Assembly: GCF_000024165.1 (NCBI RefSeq)
Contig: NC_013194.1
Location: 4,340,001-4,404,000, forward strand
Length of the DNA: 64,000 bases
Direction of reading: 5' to 3'
Source of the DNA: Accumulibacter phosphatis
GTDB lineage: Bacteria; Pseudomonadota; Gammaproteobacteria; Burkholderiales; Rhodocyclaceae
Shown here: positions 27,876 to 36,263 of the stretch, piece after piece
Numbering within the stretch: position 1 is the first letter of the stretch
Layout of the letters: every line of letters begins with the position of its first letter
The notes under the pieces: generated by a model
The model's database searches: none
What the model saw: the letters and a program-made list of their open reading frames with translations, nothing else
Told to the model about the DNA's origin: nothing
Translations under genes and position numbers: made by a program

Positions 27876-27903
27876 TTGCCGGATTGCCGGCAAATCTTGC
27901 CGG
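27876..27903. promoter_or_regulatory. Three TTGCCGG elements, candidate activator site
   Basis: TTGCCGG occurs at 27876-27882, 27884-27890 and 27897-27903. The middle copy forms the palindrome TTGCCGGCAA. The cluster is about 60-90 bases upstream of the flgB -24 box, a usual place for an enhancer-binding protein such as FlrC. It could equally serve flgA on the other strand. No direct proof; short GC-rich words also recur by chance. Confidence 0.35.
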
Positions 27904-28019
27904 GCGGCCGACAGTCCAGCTCGTCGCCCGACCAAGGTCCCCGGTCTGGCCGCTGCCTGCAACGAGCGAAGCGGGCCGGCAGTCTTCGCGATGGGACCGC
28001 AATCAGGCAGAATGCGAGG

Positions 28020-28724
28020 ATGAGTACTCGAAACCGGATCAGCCCCCTGAGCAAACTCCCGCACCTGCTCTGTGCGCTGCTGGCAGCCGTCACCCACAGC
28101 GCTGTTGCCGAACCATCCCTGGCCGTGGCTTTGGATCAGTACCTGACCAGCCAGACCCAGGGCTTGCCGGGCAAGGTAAGTTACAGCGTCGGCCCGCTCG
28201 ACCAGTTCGCCAAACGCGGACCGTGCAGCGCCTTCGAGCCGTTCCTGCCTGTCGGCAGCCGGCTGTGGGGAAAGACGACCGTCGGCATCCGCTGCCTGGG
28301 CCCGACTCCGTGGACCGTGTATGTGCCCGTACAGGTCAGGGTCGCCGGAACCTACCTGCTCACCGCACGCCAACTCACCGCCGGCCAGATCGTCGCCGAC
28401 AGCGACGTGCTCATGCAGGGCGGAGACCTCGGGGCCCTGCCGGCGGGCGTCCTGACCGACCCGGCACAGGCGAGAGGCAAGACAGTGCGGAGCAGCGTCG
28501 CCGCAGGCCAGCCATTGCGGGGCGATCTGCTGATCGCTCCGTGGTCCGTTCAGCAAGGGCAAAGCGTCAAACTGGTGTCGACAGGTACCGGCTTCACCGT
28601 CAGCAACGAGGGCAAGGCCTTGAACAACGCCTCCGAGGGCCAGGTGGCACAAGTTCGCACGGCTTCCGGACAGGTCGTCAGCGGTGTCGCGCGGGGCCTG
28701 GGCATCGTTGAGGTGACGTACTGA
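28020..28724 (+). CDS. flgA: Flagellar P-ring chaperone FlgA
   Basis: 234 residues from ATG at 28020, preceded by CGAGG. A basic N-terminus and signal peptide (LLCALLAAVTHSAVA, about 17-32) send it to the periplasm, where FlgA helps FlgI form the P ring. A SAF/FlgA domain covers about residues 110-234 (YLLTARQLTAGQIVADSDV, GKTVRSSVAAGQPL, GIVEVTY). The frame open to 27354 is antisense to flgB and is rejected. It is divergent from flgB and followed by flgM and flgN. Confidence 0.93.
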   Translation: MSTRNRISPLSKLPHLLCALLAAVTHSAVAEPSLAVALDQYLTSQTQGLPGKVSYSVGPLDQFAKRGPCSAFEPFLPVGSRLWGKTTVGIRCLGPTPWTVYVPVQVRVAGTYLLTARQLTAGQIVADSDVLMQGGDLGALPAGVLTDPAQARGKTVRSSVAAGQPLRGDLLIAPWSVQQGQSVKLVSTGTGFTVSNEGKALNNASEGQVAQVRTASGQVVSGVARGLGIVEVTY

Positions 28725-28754
28725 CGCGCATTCCGTCGGGCGGCAAAAAAATGC

Positions 28755-28781
28755 TAAAGTTCCTCTGCTGCATGCCGATAC
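28755..28781 (+). promoter_or_regulatory. Sigma-28 (FliA) promoter of flgM
   Basis: TAAA-N15-GCCGATAC matches the sigma-28 consensus TAAA-N15-GCCGATAA with exact spacing and one mismatch in the last base. It lies in the gap after flgA, about 35 bases ahead of the flgM GTG. FliA-driven flgM is the usual autoregulatory arrangement. Confidence 0.9.
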
Positions 28782-28815
28782 AGAGATTGAGTACAAACGT
28801 TGAAGGGGCACAACC

Positions 28816-29097
28816 GTGAAGATCGAAAGCACAACCAGCACTGCCAGCACGATCGGTGAGGCGCGCCCACGCACGACCGTCGCCAAACCGGCGGCTGGCG
28901 CTGCCGCAGAGGTTCATCTGAGTGAGCTTGCCGCGCAATTGCAGGGCAGCGGGGATGTCGCGTCTTTCGACGCTGCCCGCGTTTCGGAAATCAAGCAGGC
29001 GATCGCCGAAGGTCGCTTCACGATCAATCCCGAGGCAATCGCTGACCGCCTGATCAGTTCGGCCAGCGAACTCGTCGATTCTCAGCGGCAAGCCTGA
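28816..29097 (+). CDS. flgM: Anti-sigma-28 factor FlgM
   Basis: 93 residues, GTG start with GAAGGGG just upstream. FlgM binds FliA until the hook is finished, then is exported. The N-terminal half is Ala/Thr-rich and probably disordered. The C-terminal FliA-binding helix region SFDAARVSEIKQAIAEGRFTINPEAIADRLISSA is clear. It is followed 14 bases later by flgN and preceded by a sigma-28 promoter. Confidence 0.93.
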   Translation: MKIESTTSTASTIGEARPRTTVAKPAAGAAAEVHLSELAAQLQGSGDVASFDAARVSEIKQAIAEGRFTINPEAIADRLISSASELVDSQRQA

Positions 29098-29111
29098 TTC
29101 CCGGAAGCCGG

Positions 29112-29588
29112 ATGGCCGCAGCAACCCTCGAGTTGGTGCACGCAGTCGAAGCCGAAGTCACTGCGGTACAGCGTTTTCTCGCTCTCCTCGAACTCGAACA
29201 GGACCTGCTGGTCAAGGGCGAGGTCGATGAACTCATTGACCTTGCACGCCAGAAAAACGAGCTCGCTGCACAGATCACGGCGCTCGGCAGTGGGCGCACC
29301 GAGGCGCTCGCCGCCGCCGGCTTGCCAGCGGATCGACGCGGAATCGACGCCTGGTTGGCAGTTCACCCCTCGGAAACCCGGGCCCGGGATGCCTGGAACT
29401 TGCTGATGTCGCTTGCCGGCCAAGCACACGAGGTCAATCGTGCAAATGGCGAACTCATCCAGATCCGCATGCAGCACAACGCGCAGGCGCTGGAAGCACT
29501 GCTCGGCAGCAACGCCTCGCTCACTCTTTACGGCCCGGACGGGCAAAACACCCCAGCTAGCGGTCGCCGCATCAGCGACAGCGCGTAG
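29112..29588 (+). CDS. flgN: Flagellar export chaperone FlgN
   Basis: 158 residues, largely helical. FlgN chaperones FlgK and FlgL to the export gate. VQRFLALLELEQDLLVKGEVDELIDLARQKNELAAQI is the family pattern. It sits directly after flgM, as in many proteobacteria, and is convergent with motD, whose stop is 7 bases away. Confidence 0.9.
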   Translation: MAAATLELVHAVEAEVTAVQRFLALLELEQDLLVKGEVDELIDLARQKNELAAQITALGSGRTEALAAAGLPADRRGIDAWLAVHPSETRARDAWNLLMSLAGQAHEVNRANGELIQIRMQHNAQALEALLGSNASLTLYGPDGQNTPASGRRISDSA

Positions 29589-29594
29589 CCCAGT

Positions 29595-30425
29595 CTACCG
29601 CGGAGAAGCTGCAGCTGCCTCCCCGCCTGCAGCGCGCGCTTCGCCGGGCACGCCGGCCTGACCCTGGAGATTGACCTCGGTGCCCTTCTCCGGAATAGCC
29701 GAGTCGATCAGAATGCTGACCCGCCGGTTGCGTGCCCGCCCGTCAGCCAGCAGATTGGGCTCCACCGGCCGGGTGTCGGCGTAGCCGATCGCCGTCAGGC
29801 GTCCAGCAGCAATCCCCGCATCCGCAAAGAGGCGCAGTACCGTGGTCGCGCGCACTGCCGAGAGTTCCCAGTTCGAAGGGAATTGCGTATTCTTGATCGG
29901 GACGTTGTCCGTATGTCCCTCAATGGTGATCGGGAAGTCTGCGGCGACGAGCACCTCCGCCACCGACTGCATGGCCTTGATGAGCTGTGGCTGAAGCACG
30001 GCCTGCCCCGGCGAGAACAGGATGCTGTCGTTGATCTCGATGGTGACGCCGCGACTGGTTTCGAGCACACGCACCTTCCCCTGCTCGATGAGCGGCGCCA
30101 TGACTTCAAGAATCTCCTTGGCGACATTGCGCATCTTCTCGCGCTGCTTCTGCTTGACTGCTTCCTGCGCCTTGCTCGCCAGACTCGCCTTGGTCACCGA
30201 AGCGGGCGTCGGCACGACCATCGGGGTTTGCCCGGAGCTGTTGACCGGAACGTTGCGGAAGGCGCTGACCATGGAACTGCTGAGAATCCGGTACTTGCCC
30301 TCATTGACAGAAGAAAGCGCGTACATCACAACGAAGAAGGCAAACAGAAGGGTGATGAAATCCGCATACGAGACGAGCCAGCGCTCGTGGTTGTCATGCT
30401 CCTCTGCGCGCTTTCGACGTGCCAT
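29595..30425 (-). CDS. motD: Flagellar stator protein MotD (MotB family)
   Basis: 276 residues. A short basic N-terminus, one membrane span (about 18-40) with the proton-channel aspartate D22 in SYADFITLLFAFFVVMYALSS, a linker, and a C-terminal OmpA-like peptidoglycan-binding domain (about 140-255; ITIEGHTDNVPIKN). The start MARRKRAEEHDNHERWLVSYADF, together with the motC-motD position after fliA, favours MotD over MotB. Gap to motC is 3 bases. Confidence 0.9.
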   Translation of the reverse strand: MARRKRAEEHDNHERWLVSYADFITLLFAFFVVMYALSSVNEGKYRILSSSMVSAFRNVPVNSSGQTPMVVPTPASVTKASLASKAQEAVKQKQREKMRNVAKEILEVMAPLIEQGKVRVLETSRGVTIEINDSILFSPGQAVLQPQLIKAMQSVAEVLVAADFPITIEGHTDNVPIKNTQFPSNWELSAVRATTVLRLFADAGIAAGRLTAIGYADTRPVEPNLLADGRARNRRVSILIDSAIPEKGTEVNLQGQAGVPGEARAAGGEAAAASPR

Positions 30426-30428
30426 CGA

Positions 30429-31169
30429 TTAGAAGATATAACCCCGGAGACGACTCTCGATGATCCGTGGGTTGTCGCCGTTGGCGATACCCACCAGCCC
30501 GTCGACAATCATCTCGCGCTGCACGACGAGGCGATTGATGTGCGTCTTCAGCTTGTTGGCCATCGGCAGATAGACCAGATTGGCCAAGCCCACGCCATAG
30601 ATCGTCGCCACAAACGCGACCGCGATGCCGGCACCGAGTTTCGACGGATCGGAGAGGTTCTCCATCACGTGGATCAATCCCATGACGGCGCCGAGAATGC
30701 CGATGGTCGGCGAATATCCCCCTGCGGCTTCCCAGATTCTTGCCGACAGCTTCATTTCCTCTTCGAAGGTGCTGATCTCGACCTCGAGAACCTCCCGCAG
30801 CCTTTCCGGCTCAGCCCCATCCACCAGCAGTTGCAGGCCCTTGCGGATGAACTCGTCCTTCAGCTCGTTGACGATCGCGTCGAGGGCCAGCAGGCCCTCG
30901 CGGCGCGACACCTGACTCCAGCTGGAAACCTGCTGAATCAGCTGCAGGTGATTGACGACCGGGGGATACCAGACCCACTTCACCATCCGCATGCCGCGCA
31001 CGAAAGTGGCATACGGGCTCTGCAACATGACTGCGCCAAGGGTACCGCCAACGACGATCAGCAACGCCGTCGGCTGCGACAGTGATCCGACATGGCCGCC
31101 CTCGAGGAGCTGGCCACCAACGATGGCCAGAAAGCCGATGAGCAGCCCAAGCACGCTGATCCTATCCAT
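30429..31169 (-). CDS. motC: Flagellar stator protein MotC (MotA family)
   Basis: 246 residues from ATG at 31169 (MDRISVLGLLIGFLAIVGG). A MotA/ExbB-type protein with four membrane segments (about 5-25, 30-50, 145-165 and 177-197). The cytoplasmic loop carries charged residues that contact FliG. GYSPTIGILGAVMGLIHVM and AFVATIYGVGLANLVYLPMANKLK are the family signatures. With motD it would form a proton-driven stator. The start overlaps the fliA stop by 8 bases. Confidence 0.92.
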   Translation of the reverse strand: MDRISVLGLLIGFLAIVGGQLLEGGHVGSLSQPTALLIVVGGTLGAVMLQSPYATFVRGMRMVKWVWYPPVVNHLQLIQQVSSWSQVSRREGLLALDAIVNELKDEFIRKGLQLLVDGAEPERLREVLEVEISTFEEEMKLSARIWEAAGGYSPTIGILGAVMGLIHVMENLSDPSKLGAGIAVAFVATIYGVGLANLVYLPMANKLKTHINRLVVQREMIVDGLVGIANGDNPRIIESRLRGYIF

Positions 31170-31908
31170 GGGTCTCGCGTTTCGCCTTCTTCTCTTGATC
31201 AGCGCCAAACAAGCGGGCCCGCAGCCGCAGCACGACCTGACTGTGCAACTGGCAGACGCGTGATTCCGTGACCCCCATCACCTCGCCGATCTCGCGCATG
31301 TTGAGGTCCTGCTCGTAATAGAGCGCCATCAGCAACCTCTCACGCTCCGGCAGGCCATCGATCGCCTGCACCAACAAGCGGCGGAAGGTCTCCTCCTCGA
31401 GCAGTTTGGAAGGATCGGCATCGGCGTCGACGAGATGCCGCTCGAGGAAATCCTCGCCGCGCTCGGCAACCATGTCTTCGAGATAGACGAGTTGATGACC
31501 CCGCGCATCCTGCAGCATCTTCTGATAGTCGGCAAGCGCCATCCCCAGCGAATCCGCGAGCTCCTTCTCGGTTGGCGCACGGCCATGTTCCTGTTCGAGT
31601 CGGGCAATGGCAACCTCGATTCGCCGACAATCGCTCCGCAGGCTGCGCGGCAACCAGTCGTTCTCACGCAGGCCGTCAAGCATCGCACCGCGCACTCTTT
31701 GCGCCGCATAGGCTTCGAACTGCGCGCCCATCGTCGCCTCGAAGCGGCTGATGGCGTCAAGCAGCCCGAGCATTCCATTCTGAATCAGGTCGTCAACCTG
31801 GACGCTGGCCGGCAGGCGAGCCATCAGATGGCAGGCGATGCGCTTGACCAGCGGAACGAAGTGCTGGACCAGCTGATCCCTGTTGAGCTGACCAGCAGCG
31901 TTATACAT
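31162..31908 (-). CDS. fliA: Flagellar sigma factor FliA (sigma-28)
   Basis: 248 residues from ATG at 31908 (MYNAAGQLNRDQLVQHFVPLVKRIA). Region 2 (about 15-85, DDLIQNGMLGLLDAISRFEATMGAQFEAYAAQRVRGAMLDGLR), region 3 and region 4 (about 180-240, LLMALYYEQDLNMREIGEVMGVTESRVCQLHSQ) are present. The frame upstream of 31908 is not sigma-like. It directs late flagellar and chemotaxis genes; matching promoters are seen before flgM and the chemoreceptor gene. It follows flhG by 17 bases. Confidence 0.95.
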   Translation of the reverse strand: MYNAAGQLNRDQLVQHFVPLVKRIACHLMARLPASVQVDDLIQNGMLGLLDAISRFEATMGAQFEAYAAQRVRGAMLDGLRENDWLPRSLRSDCRRIEVAIARLEQEHGRAPTEKELADSLGMALADYQKMLQDARGHQLVYLEDMVAERGEDFLERHLVDADADPSKLLEEETFRRLLVQAIDGLPERERLLMALYYEQDLNMREIGEVMGVTESRVCQLHSQVVLRLRARLFGADQEKKAKRETHG

Positions 31909-31925
31909 TCGTATGGGTGTGGCTA

Positions 31926-32810
31926 TCAGGCGTAGATAGCGGTCGGATCTATGTGTTGGCTCAAGTGTAGCAGTTGTTGCATGAAATGTTCGAGCCCACC
32001 GACATCGTCGTCGGCCGTTGGCCAGCCCAGCAGATCGGTGGCTAGCGCCTGATAGGCCTGCGCTGCCGGCGAATCCGGAAACAACCCGGCAACCGGCTGG
32101 CACAGCCTTGAGGCATGGCGCAGATGCTCGTCGATCGGCACGCAGCCCGCGTAGTCCAGACGGGCAAGGCCGCGGCTGCGGGCCACCTGTGCCATGTTGT
32201 CATGTATCGCCTTCGCCTCGACGCTGGCCCGGGCCTTGTTCACCAGGAGGCGGAAGTGTCTGCGCGAATAGCCCAGGCTGACCTTCTTGATGAGCGCGTA
32301 GGCTTCGGTGATTGCCGCAACGTTGGGTTCGACGACGACAACGGTCTCGTGTGTGGCAAGACCGAGCGGCGAGAAACCCAGTGGATGATCAGGCGACGCG
32401 TCGACCAGGACGACATCGGCCGGCCGCCCGATGTCGCTGAGACAGTCGAGCAGGATCCGCTGCTGGCTGGCGTCCAACCGGGCGAGTTGCCTGACAGCGC
32501 GCACCGCCGGCAAGAGACTGATCCGTGGCGCCAGCGAGACGATCACTTCCGCCAGCGATCGCTCGCGGTCAATCACCTCCTGCAAATCACCGCAAGCGAC
32601 AACGCCAAAGCAGGCGGCGATGTTGTCATCGGCGTTCTCATCGAGCACCAGGACTTCCCGACCCTGAGCAGCCAGCGCCGCGGCCAGGTTGGCCACCGTC
32701 ACGCTCTTGCCGACGCCGATACTGCCCGCGGCAAAGGTCACGATAGGTACTCTCGGACAGCCGAAAAGGCGGCGCAACCCGGCCGCCTGGTCTCCGCGAA
32801 AGTCAGCCAC
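31926..32810 (-). CDS. flhG: Flagellar number regulator FlhG (FleN), MinD-like ATPase
   Basis: 294 residues. FlhG limits flagellar number and stimulates the FlhF GTPase. The N-terminal DQAAGLRRL (7-15) is the FlhF-activating motif. The P-loop reads SIGVGKS (30-36), so the MinD-type signature lysine (KGGVGKT) is replaced, and the usual DAD motif after strand 2 reads LDENADDN. This is a divergent branch of the family. It overlaps flhF by 8 bases. Confidence 0.88.
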   Translation of the reverse strand: MADFRGDQAAGLRRLFGCPRVPIVTFAAGSIGVGKSVTVANLAAALAAQGREVLVLDENADDNIAACFGVVACGDLQEVIDRERSLAEVIVSLAPRISLLPAVRAVRQLARLDASQQRILLDCLSDIGRPADVVLVDASPDHPLGFSPLGLATHETVVVVEPNVAAITEAYALIKKVSLGYSRRHFRLLVNKARASVEAKAIHDNMAQVARSRGLARLDYAGCVPIDEHLRHASRLCQPVAGLFPDSPAAQAYQALATDLLGWPTADDDVGGLEHFMQQLLHLSQHIDPTAIYA

Positions 32811-34179
32811 ATTGGCCTCCCGCCGAGCGCATGCCGGCAGCCGAGGTGGCCATCAGCAATCCTGGCTCGACGCCATCCAGACGATGCGGCGAAGTCTCCG
32901 GCAGATCCTTGAACGCGCGATGCAGCAGATAGGTGCGATTGGGCAGATGCAGATCCTCCGGCACCCGCTGCCCGTTCGAAACATAGAACAGGCGCAGCCG
33001 CTGGCGGATGATCACGTCCAGCGATGCGGCAAGGCCGGCGGCTTCGTCGACCTTGGTCAGAATGCAACCAGCGAGATGCAGGCCGCTGTAGGCACGGACG
33101 ACATCATCGAGCGTATCGCCGCCGCTCGTCGCCGAGAGAAGCAATAGCGACTTGACCTTGCTATCGCCGAACATCGCCACCTGTTCGCTGACCAGGCGAT
33201 CGCGCTGGCTCATGCCCATCGTGTCGATCAGCACCATGTGCTTGTGCTGGAGATCGGTCAGTGTCGTGCGCAGATCTTCGGCATCCCTGGCCAGGTGCAC
33301 CGAGACACCAAGGATCCGTCCATAGATGCGCAACTGTTCGTGCGCTCCAATCCGGTAACCATCAGTCGTCACCAGCGCCAGTTTTCTGGCGCCGTGGCGC
33401 AGCACACAGCGGGCGGCCAGTTTCGCCGTGGTGGTCGTCTTGCCAACACCGGTCGGCCCAACCAGCGCATACACGCCGCCCCGGTCGACAATGTCGGTTT
33501 CGCTGTTGATGGTCAGCAGGGAACGGTCCGCCCCACCCTTGACCCAGCCCAGGGCCTGCCCGGCATCGAGATCGTGCGGCAGGTCAGCCAGCAACTCGCG
33601 CGCGAATCGCGGCGAGAAACCGGCGTCGAGCATCTGCCGCAACATCTCCGTCTTGACCGGCTCGGCACGCGCGGACTCCCCCCAGGCGAAGCCGGCGAGC
33701 TGCTGCTCGACGATCCGGCGCAGTTGGCGAATCTCGTCGATCACCGCCACCGGAACCACTTCCGCCTCTGGCTTGGCAGCACTCGCGCGGGCTGCCCGTG
33801 ACGCATCGAGTGGTGGTAGCGGTCGCGCCACGAGTGGCGGCAGCGGTCGCGCGGCTGGCGGCGGCAGCGGCCGGGACGGCTGCTGGGCAGCCTGCTGCCC
33901 GGCCGTTTGCGCGGCAGCCCGCTGTGGTGACTGCGGCGGCGCCACACGCACCGGCTTCGCCTCGACGGACACTGCAGATGGGCTCTCGTTACCCCGCGGT
34001 GCCGCCTCAGGCTCCGGGATGGGCACTATCATCTCCATGTCGCGGGCGGCGACCGCCATGATCTCGACGCCCCCCGGGATGGCGCGGTTGGACAGAATGA
34101 TCGCGTCCGGTCCGAGAGTTTCCTTGACCTTTCGCAACGCGTCGCGCGTCGTTGCGGCGATGAATTTCCTGACGTTCAT
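32803..34179 (-). CDS. flhF: Flagellar placement GTPase FlhF
   Basis: 458 residues. An SRP-type GTPase that recruits the first flagellar parts to the cell pole. The N-terminal B domain (MNVRKFIAATTRDALRKVKETLGPDAIILSNR) is followed by a Pro/Ala-rich region (about 75-135) and the NG domain with G1 GPTGVGKTTTTAKLAAR (about 240), G2/G3 LVTTDGYRIGAHEQL and LIDTMGMSQRD, and G4 LTKVDEA. The start overlaps the flhA stop by 4 bases. Confidence 0.95.
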   Translation of the reverse strand: MNVRKFIAATTRDALRKVKETLGPDAIILSNRAIPGGVEIMAVAARDMEMIVPIPEPEAAPRGNESPSAVSVEAKPVRVAPPQSPQRAAAQTAGQQAAQQPSRPLPPPAARPLPPLVARPLPPLDASRAARASAAKPEAEVVPVAVIDEIRQLRRIVEQQLAGFAWGESARAEPVKTEMLRQMLDAGFSPRFARELLADLPHDLDAGQALGWVKGGADRSLLTINSETDIVDRGGVYALVGPTGVGKTTTTAKLAARCVLRHGARKLALVTTDGYRIGAHEQLRIYGRILGVSVHLARDAEDLRTTLTDLQHKHMVLIDTMGMSQRDRLVSEQVAMFGDSKVKSLLLLSATSGGDTLDDVVRAYSGLHLAGCILTKVDEAAGLAASLDVIIRQRLRLFYVSNGQRVPEDLHLPNRTYLLHRAFKDLPETSPHRLDGVEPGLLMATSAAGMRSAGGQCG

Positions 34180-36263
34180 ACCCTGCCTCCGATGATCGAG
34201 GTGACCTTGATGATTCTGTTTTCAGGCACTTCGCTGTGCGCGATGACCTTCAATTGGTTGATGCTGCGCCGCAGGAAGCGGGACAACAGCGTCCGCAGAC
34301 TGGCCGGGACCAGGAGGACGGATGGCAGGCCGACGCTCTCCTGGCGCTGTGCCGCGGCAACCGCTTCGCGCAGCAGCGTGTCGGCGAGCCCCGGCTCGAT
34401 GCCCGCGCCATCGCCGCCTCCGGCCACCGCCTGCACGAGGACGCGTTCGAGCTGCGGATCCAGAGACATCACCTGCATTTCCGCGCCACCTGGATAGAGA
34501 TCCTGGACGATCGAACGACCAAGCGCTATGCGCACCTGTGCCGTCAGCACCTCCGGATCCTGTGAACGTGGTGCGCTGTCAGCCAGCGCTTCGATGATGG
34601 TCCGCATGTCGCGAATCGGCACACTCTCCTCGAGCAGATTGCGCAGCACCTTCTGCAGTACGCCAAGCGGCATCGCCTTGGGCACCACGTCCTCGACCAG
34701 CTTGGGCATCTCCTTGGCCAGGTGATCGAGCAAGGCCTGCGTTTCCTGCCGCCCCAGAAGTTCGGCAGCATGCGAGAGGATGAGGTGGTTGAGATGCGTC
34801 GCGGTGACCGTACTCGCATCGACCACCGTATAACCATAAGCCTGTGCCTGCTCCCGCAGTGTCGGCTCGATCCAGACTGCCGGCAGGCCAAAAGCCGGGT
34901 CCCGGGTTGCCGTACCCGGAACCTGCCCGGCGACCCGACCGGGATTGATGGCCAGCAGGCTTCCCGGAAAAGCTTCTCCATCGCCGATTTCGACACCTTT
35001 GAGGAGAATCTTGTAGGCGTTTGGTTTGAGTTCCAGATTGTCGCGGATATGCACCGGCGACACCAGGAAGCCCACCTCCTGGGCGAATTTCTTGCGCAAG
35101 CCCCGTATGCGACGCAGCAGTTCGCCATCCTGCCCTTTATCGACCAGGGGTATCAGCCGATAGCCCACTTCCAGCCCGAGGACGTCAACCGGCGTCACGT
35201 CCGCCCAACTGGCCTCCTGCGCTTCCCGTGGTGCGGCCGGCGCCACCGCCACCGGCGCTGGCGCAGCACTCGTCCGCGAGCGTTTTTCGATCTTCCAGGC
35301 CATCGCCGCCAGACCAGCGGCCAGGAGCAGAAAGACGAAATTCGGCATACCCGGAATCAGGCCCAAGAGACCGATGATCGCCGCCGTCAGATAGAGCAGC
35401 TTCGCATCACTGAAGAGCTGCACCATGAACTGCTGCGAGACGTCCTGCGCATCGCCGACGCGGGTCACCACCATGCCTGCGGCAATCGAGATGATGAGCG
35501 CCGGGATCTGCGCGACCAGGCCATCGCCAATGGTCAGCAGGGTATAGGTCTTGGCGGCCGTGCCGATGTCCAGGTTGTGCTGGAGAACACCGACGAAAAG
35601 ACCGCCAATGACGTTGATCAGCATGATCAGGATGCCCGCGACCGCGTCGCCGCGAACGAACTTGGATGCGCCGTCCATCGAACCGAAGAAATCCGCCTCC
35701 TCGGCAATCGTCGCGCGCCGCTTGCGGGCATCGTCTTCGCCGATCAGACCGGCGTTGAGGTCCGCGTCAATGGCCATCTGCTTGCCCGGCATGGCGTCGA
35801 GCGTGAAGCGTGCGGCGACTTCGGCGACGCGTCCGGCGCCCTTGGTGATGACCACGAAATTGATCACCACCAGAATCGTGAACACTACCAGTCCCACGGC
35901 ATAGTTGCCGCCCACCAGGAAGTGTCCGAACGCCTCGATGACGCGGCCGGCGGCACCGGGACCCGTATGTCCCTCGAGCAGGACGACGCGCGTCGACGCG
36001 ACGTTGAGAGACAGGCGCAGCAGCGTCGTCACCAGCAGCACCGTCGGAAAGACGGAAAAATCGAGCGGCTTGATGACGCTCATCGCGACCAGCATGACGA
36101 TGACCGAAATGGCGATATTGAAGGTGAAGAAGAGATCCAGGACAAACGCCGGCAGCGGCAGGACCATCATCGCCAGGATCAGCAGGATCAGGACCGGGCC
36201 GGCCAGTTGCCGCTGGCCAAAGCGAACGAACACATCCTGGAGGACCATGCTCGCGCTAGCCAT
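34176..36263 (-). CDS. flhA: Flagellar export gate protein FlhA
   Basis: 695 residues, usual length. The N-terminal half (about 20-330) has eight membrane segments, with the FHIPEP-region cytoplasmic loop DAMPGKQMAIDADLNAGLIGEDDARKRR. The C-terminal half is the cytoplasmic ring that docks export chaperones. FlhA forms the nonameric core of the export gate. It overlaps flhB by 8 and flhF by 4 bases. Confidence 0.97.
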   Translation of the reverse strand: MASASMVLQDVFVRFGQRQLAGPVLILLILAMMVLPLPAFVLDLFFTFNIAISVIVMLVAMSVIKPLDFSVFPTVLLVTTLLRLSLNVASTRVVLLEGHTGPGAAGRVIEAFGHFLVGGNYAVGLVVFTILVVINFVVITKGAGRVAEVAARFTLDAMPGKQMAIDADLNAGLIGEDDARKRRATIAEEADFFGSMDGASKFVRGDAVAGILIMLINVIGGLFVGVLQHNLDIGTAAKTYTLLTIGDGLVAQIPALIISIAAGMVVTRVGDAQDVSQQFMVQLFSDAKLLYLTAAIIGLLGLIPGMPNFVFLLLAAGLAAMAWKIEKRSRTSAAPAPVAVAPAAPREAQEASWADVTPVDVLGLEVGYRLIPLVDKGQDGELLRRIRGLRKKFAQEVGFLVSPVHIRDNLELKPNAYKILLKGVEIGDGEAFPGSLLAINPGRVAGQVPGTATRDPAFGLPAVWIEPTLREQAQAYGYTVVDASTVTATHLNHLILSHAAELLGRQETQALLDHLAKEMPKLVEDVVPKAMPLGVLQKVLRNLLEESVPIRDMRTIIEALADSAPRSQDPEVLTAQVRIALGRSIVQDLYPGGAEMQVMSLDPQLERVLVQAVAGGGDGAGIEPGLADTLLREAVAAAQRQESVGLPSVLLVPASLRTLLSRFLRRSINQLKVIAHSEVPENRIIKVTSIIGGRV

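Noticed and set aside
27943..27956. GG-N10-GC pattern upstream of flgA as a sigma-54 promoter
   Set aside because: Only the four invariant bases fit; the rest of both boxes departs from consensus.
27762..28886. Long upstream extension of the flgB frame
   Set aside because: It is antisense to flgA and crosses the sigma-54 promoter; the ATG at 27761 has a good ribosome-binding site.
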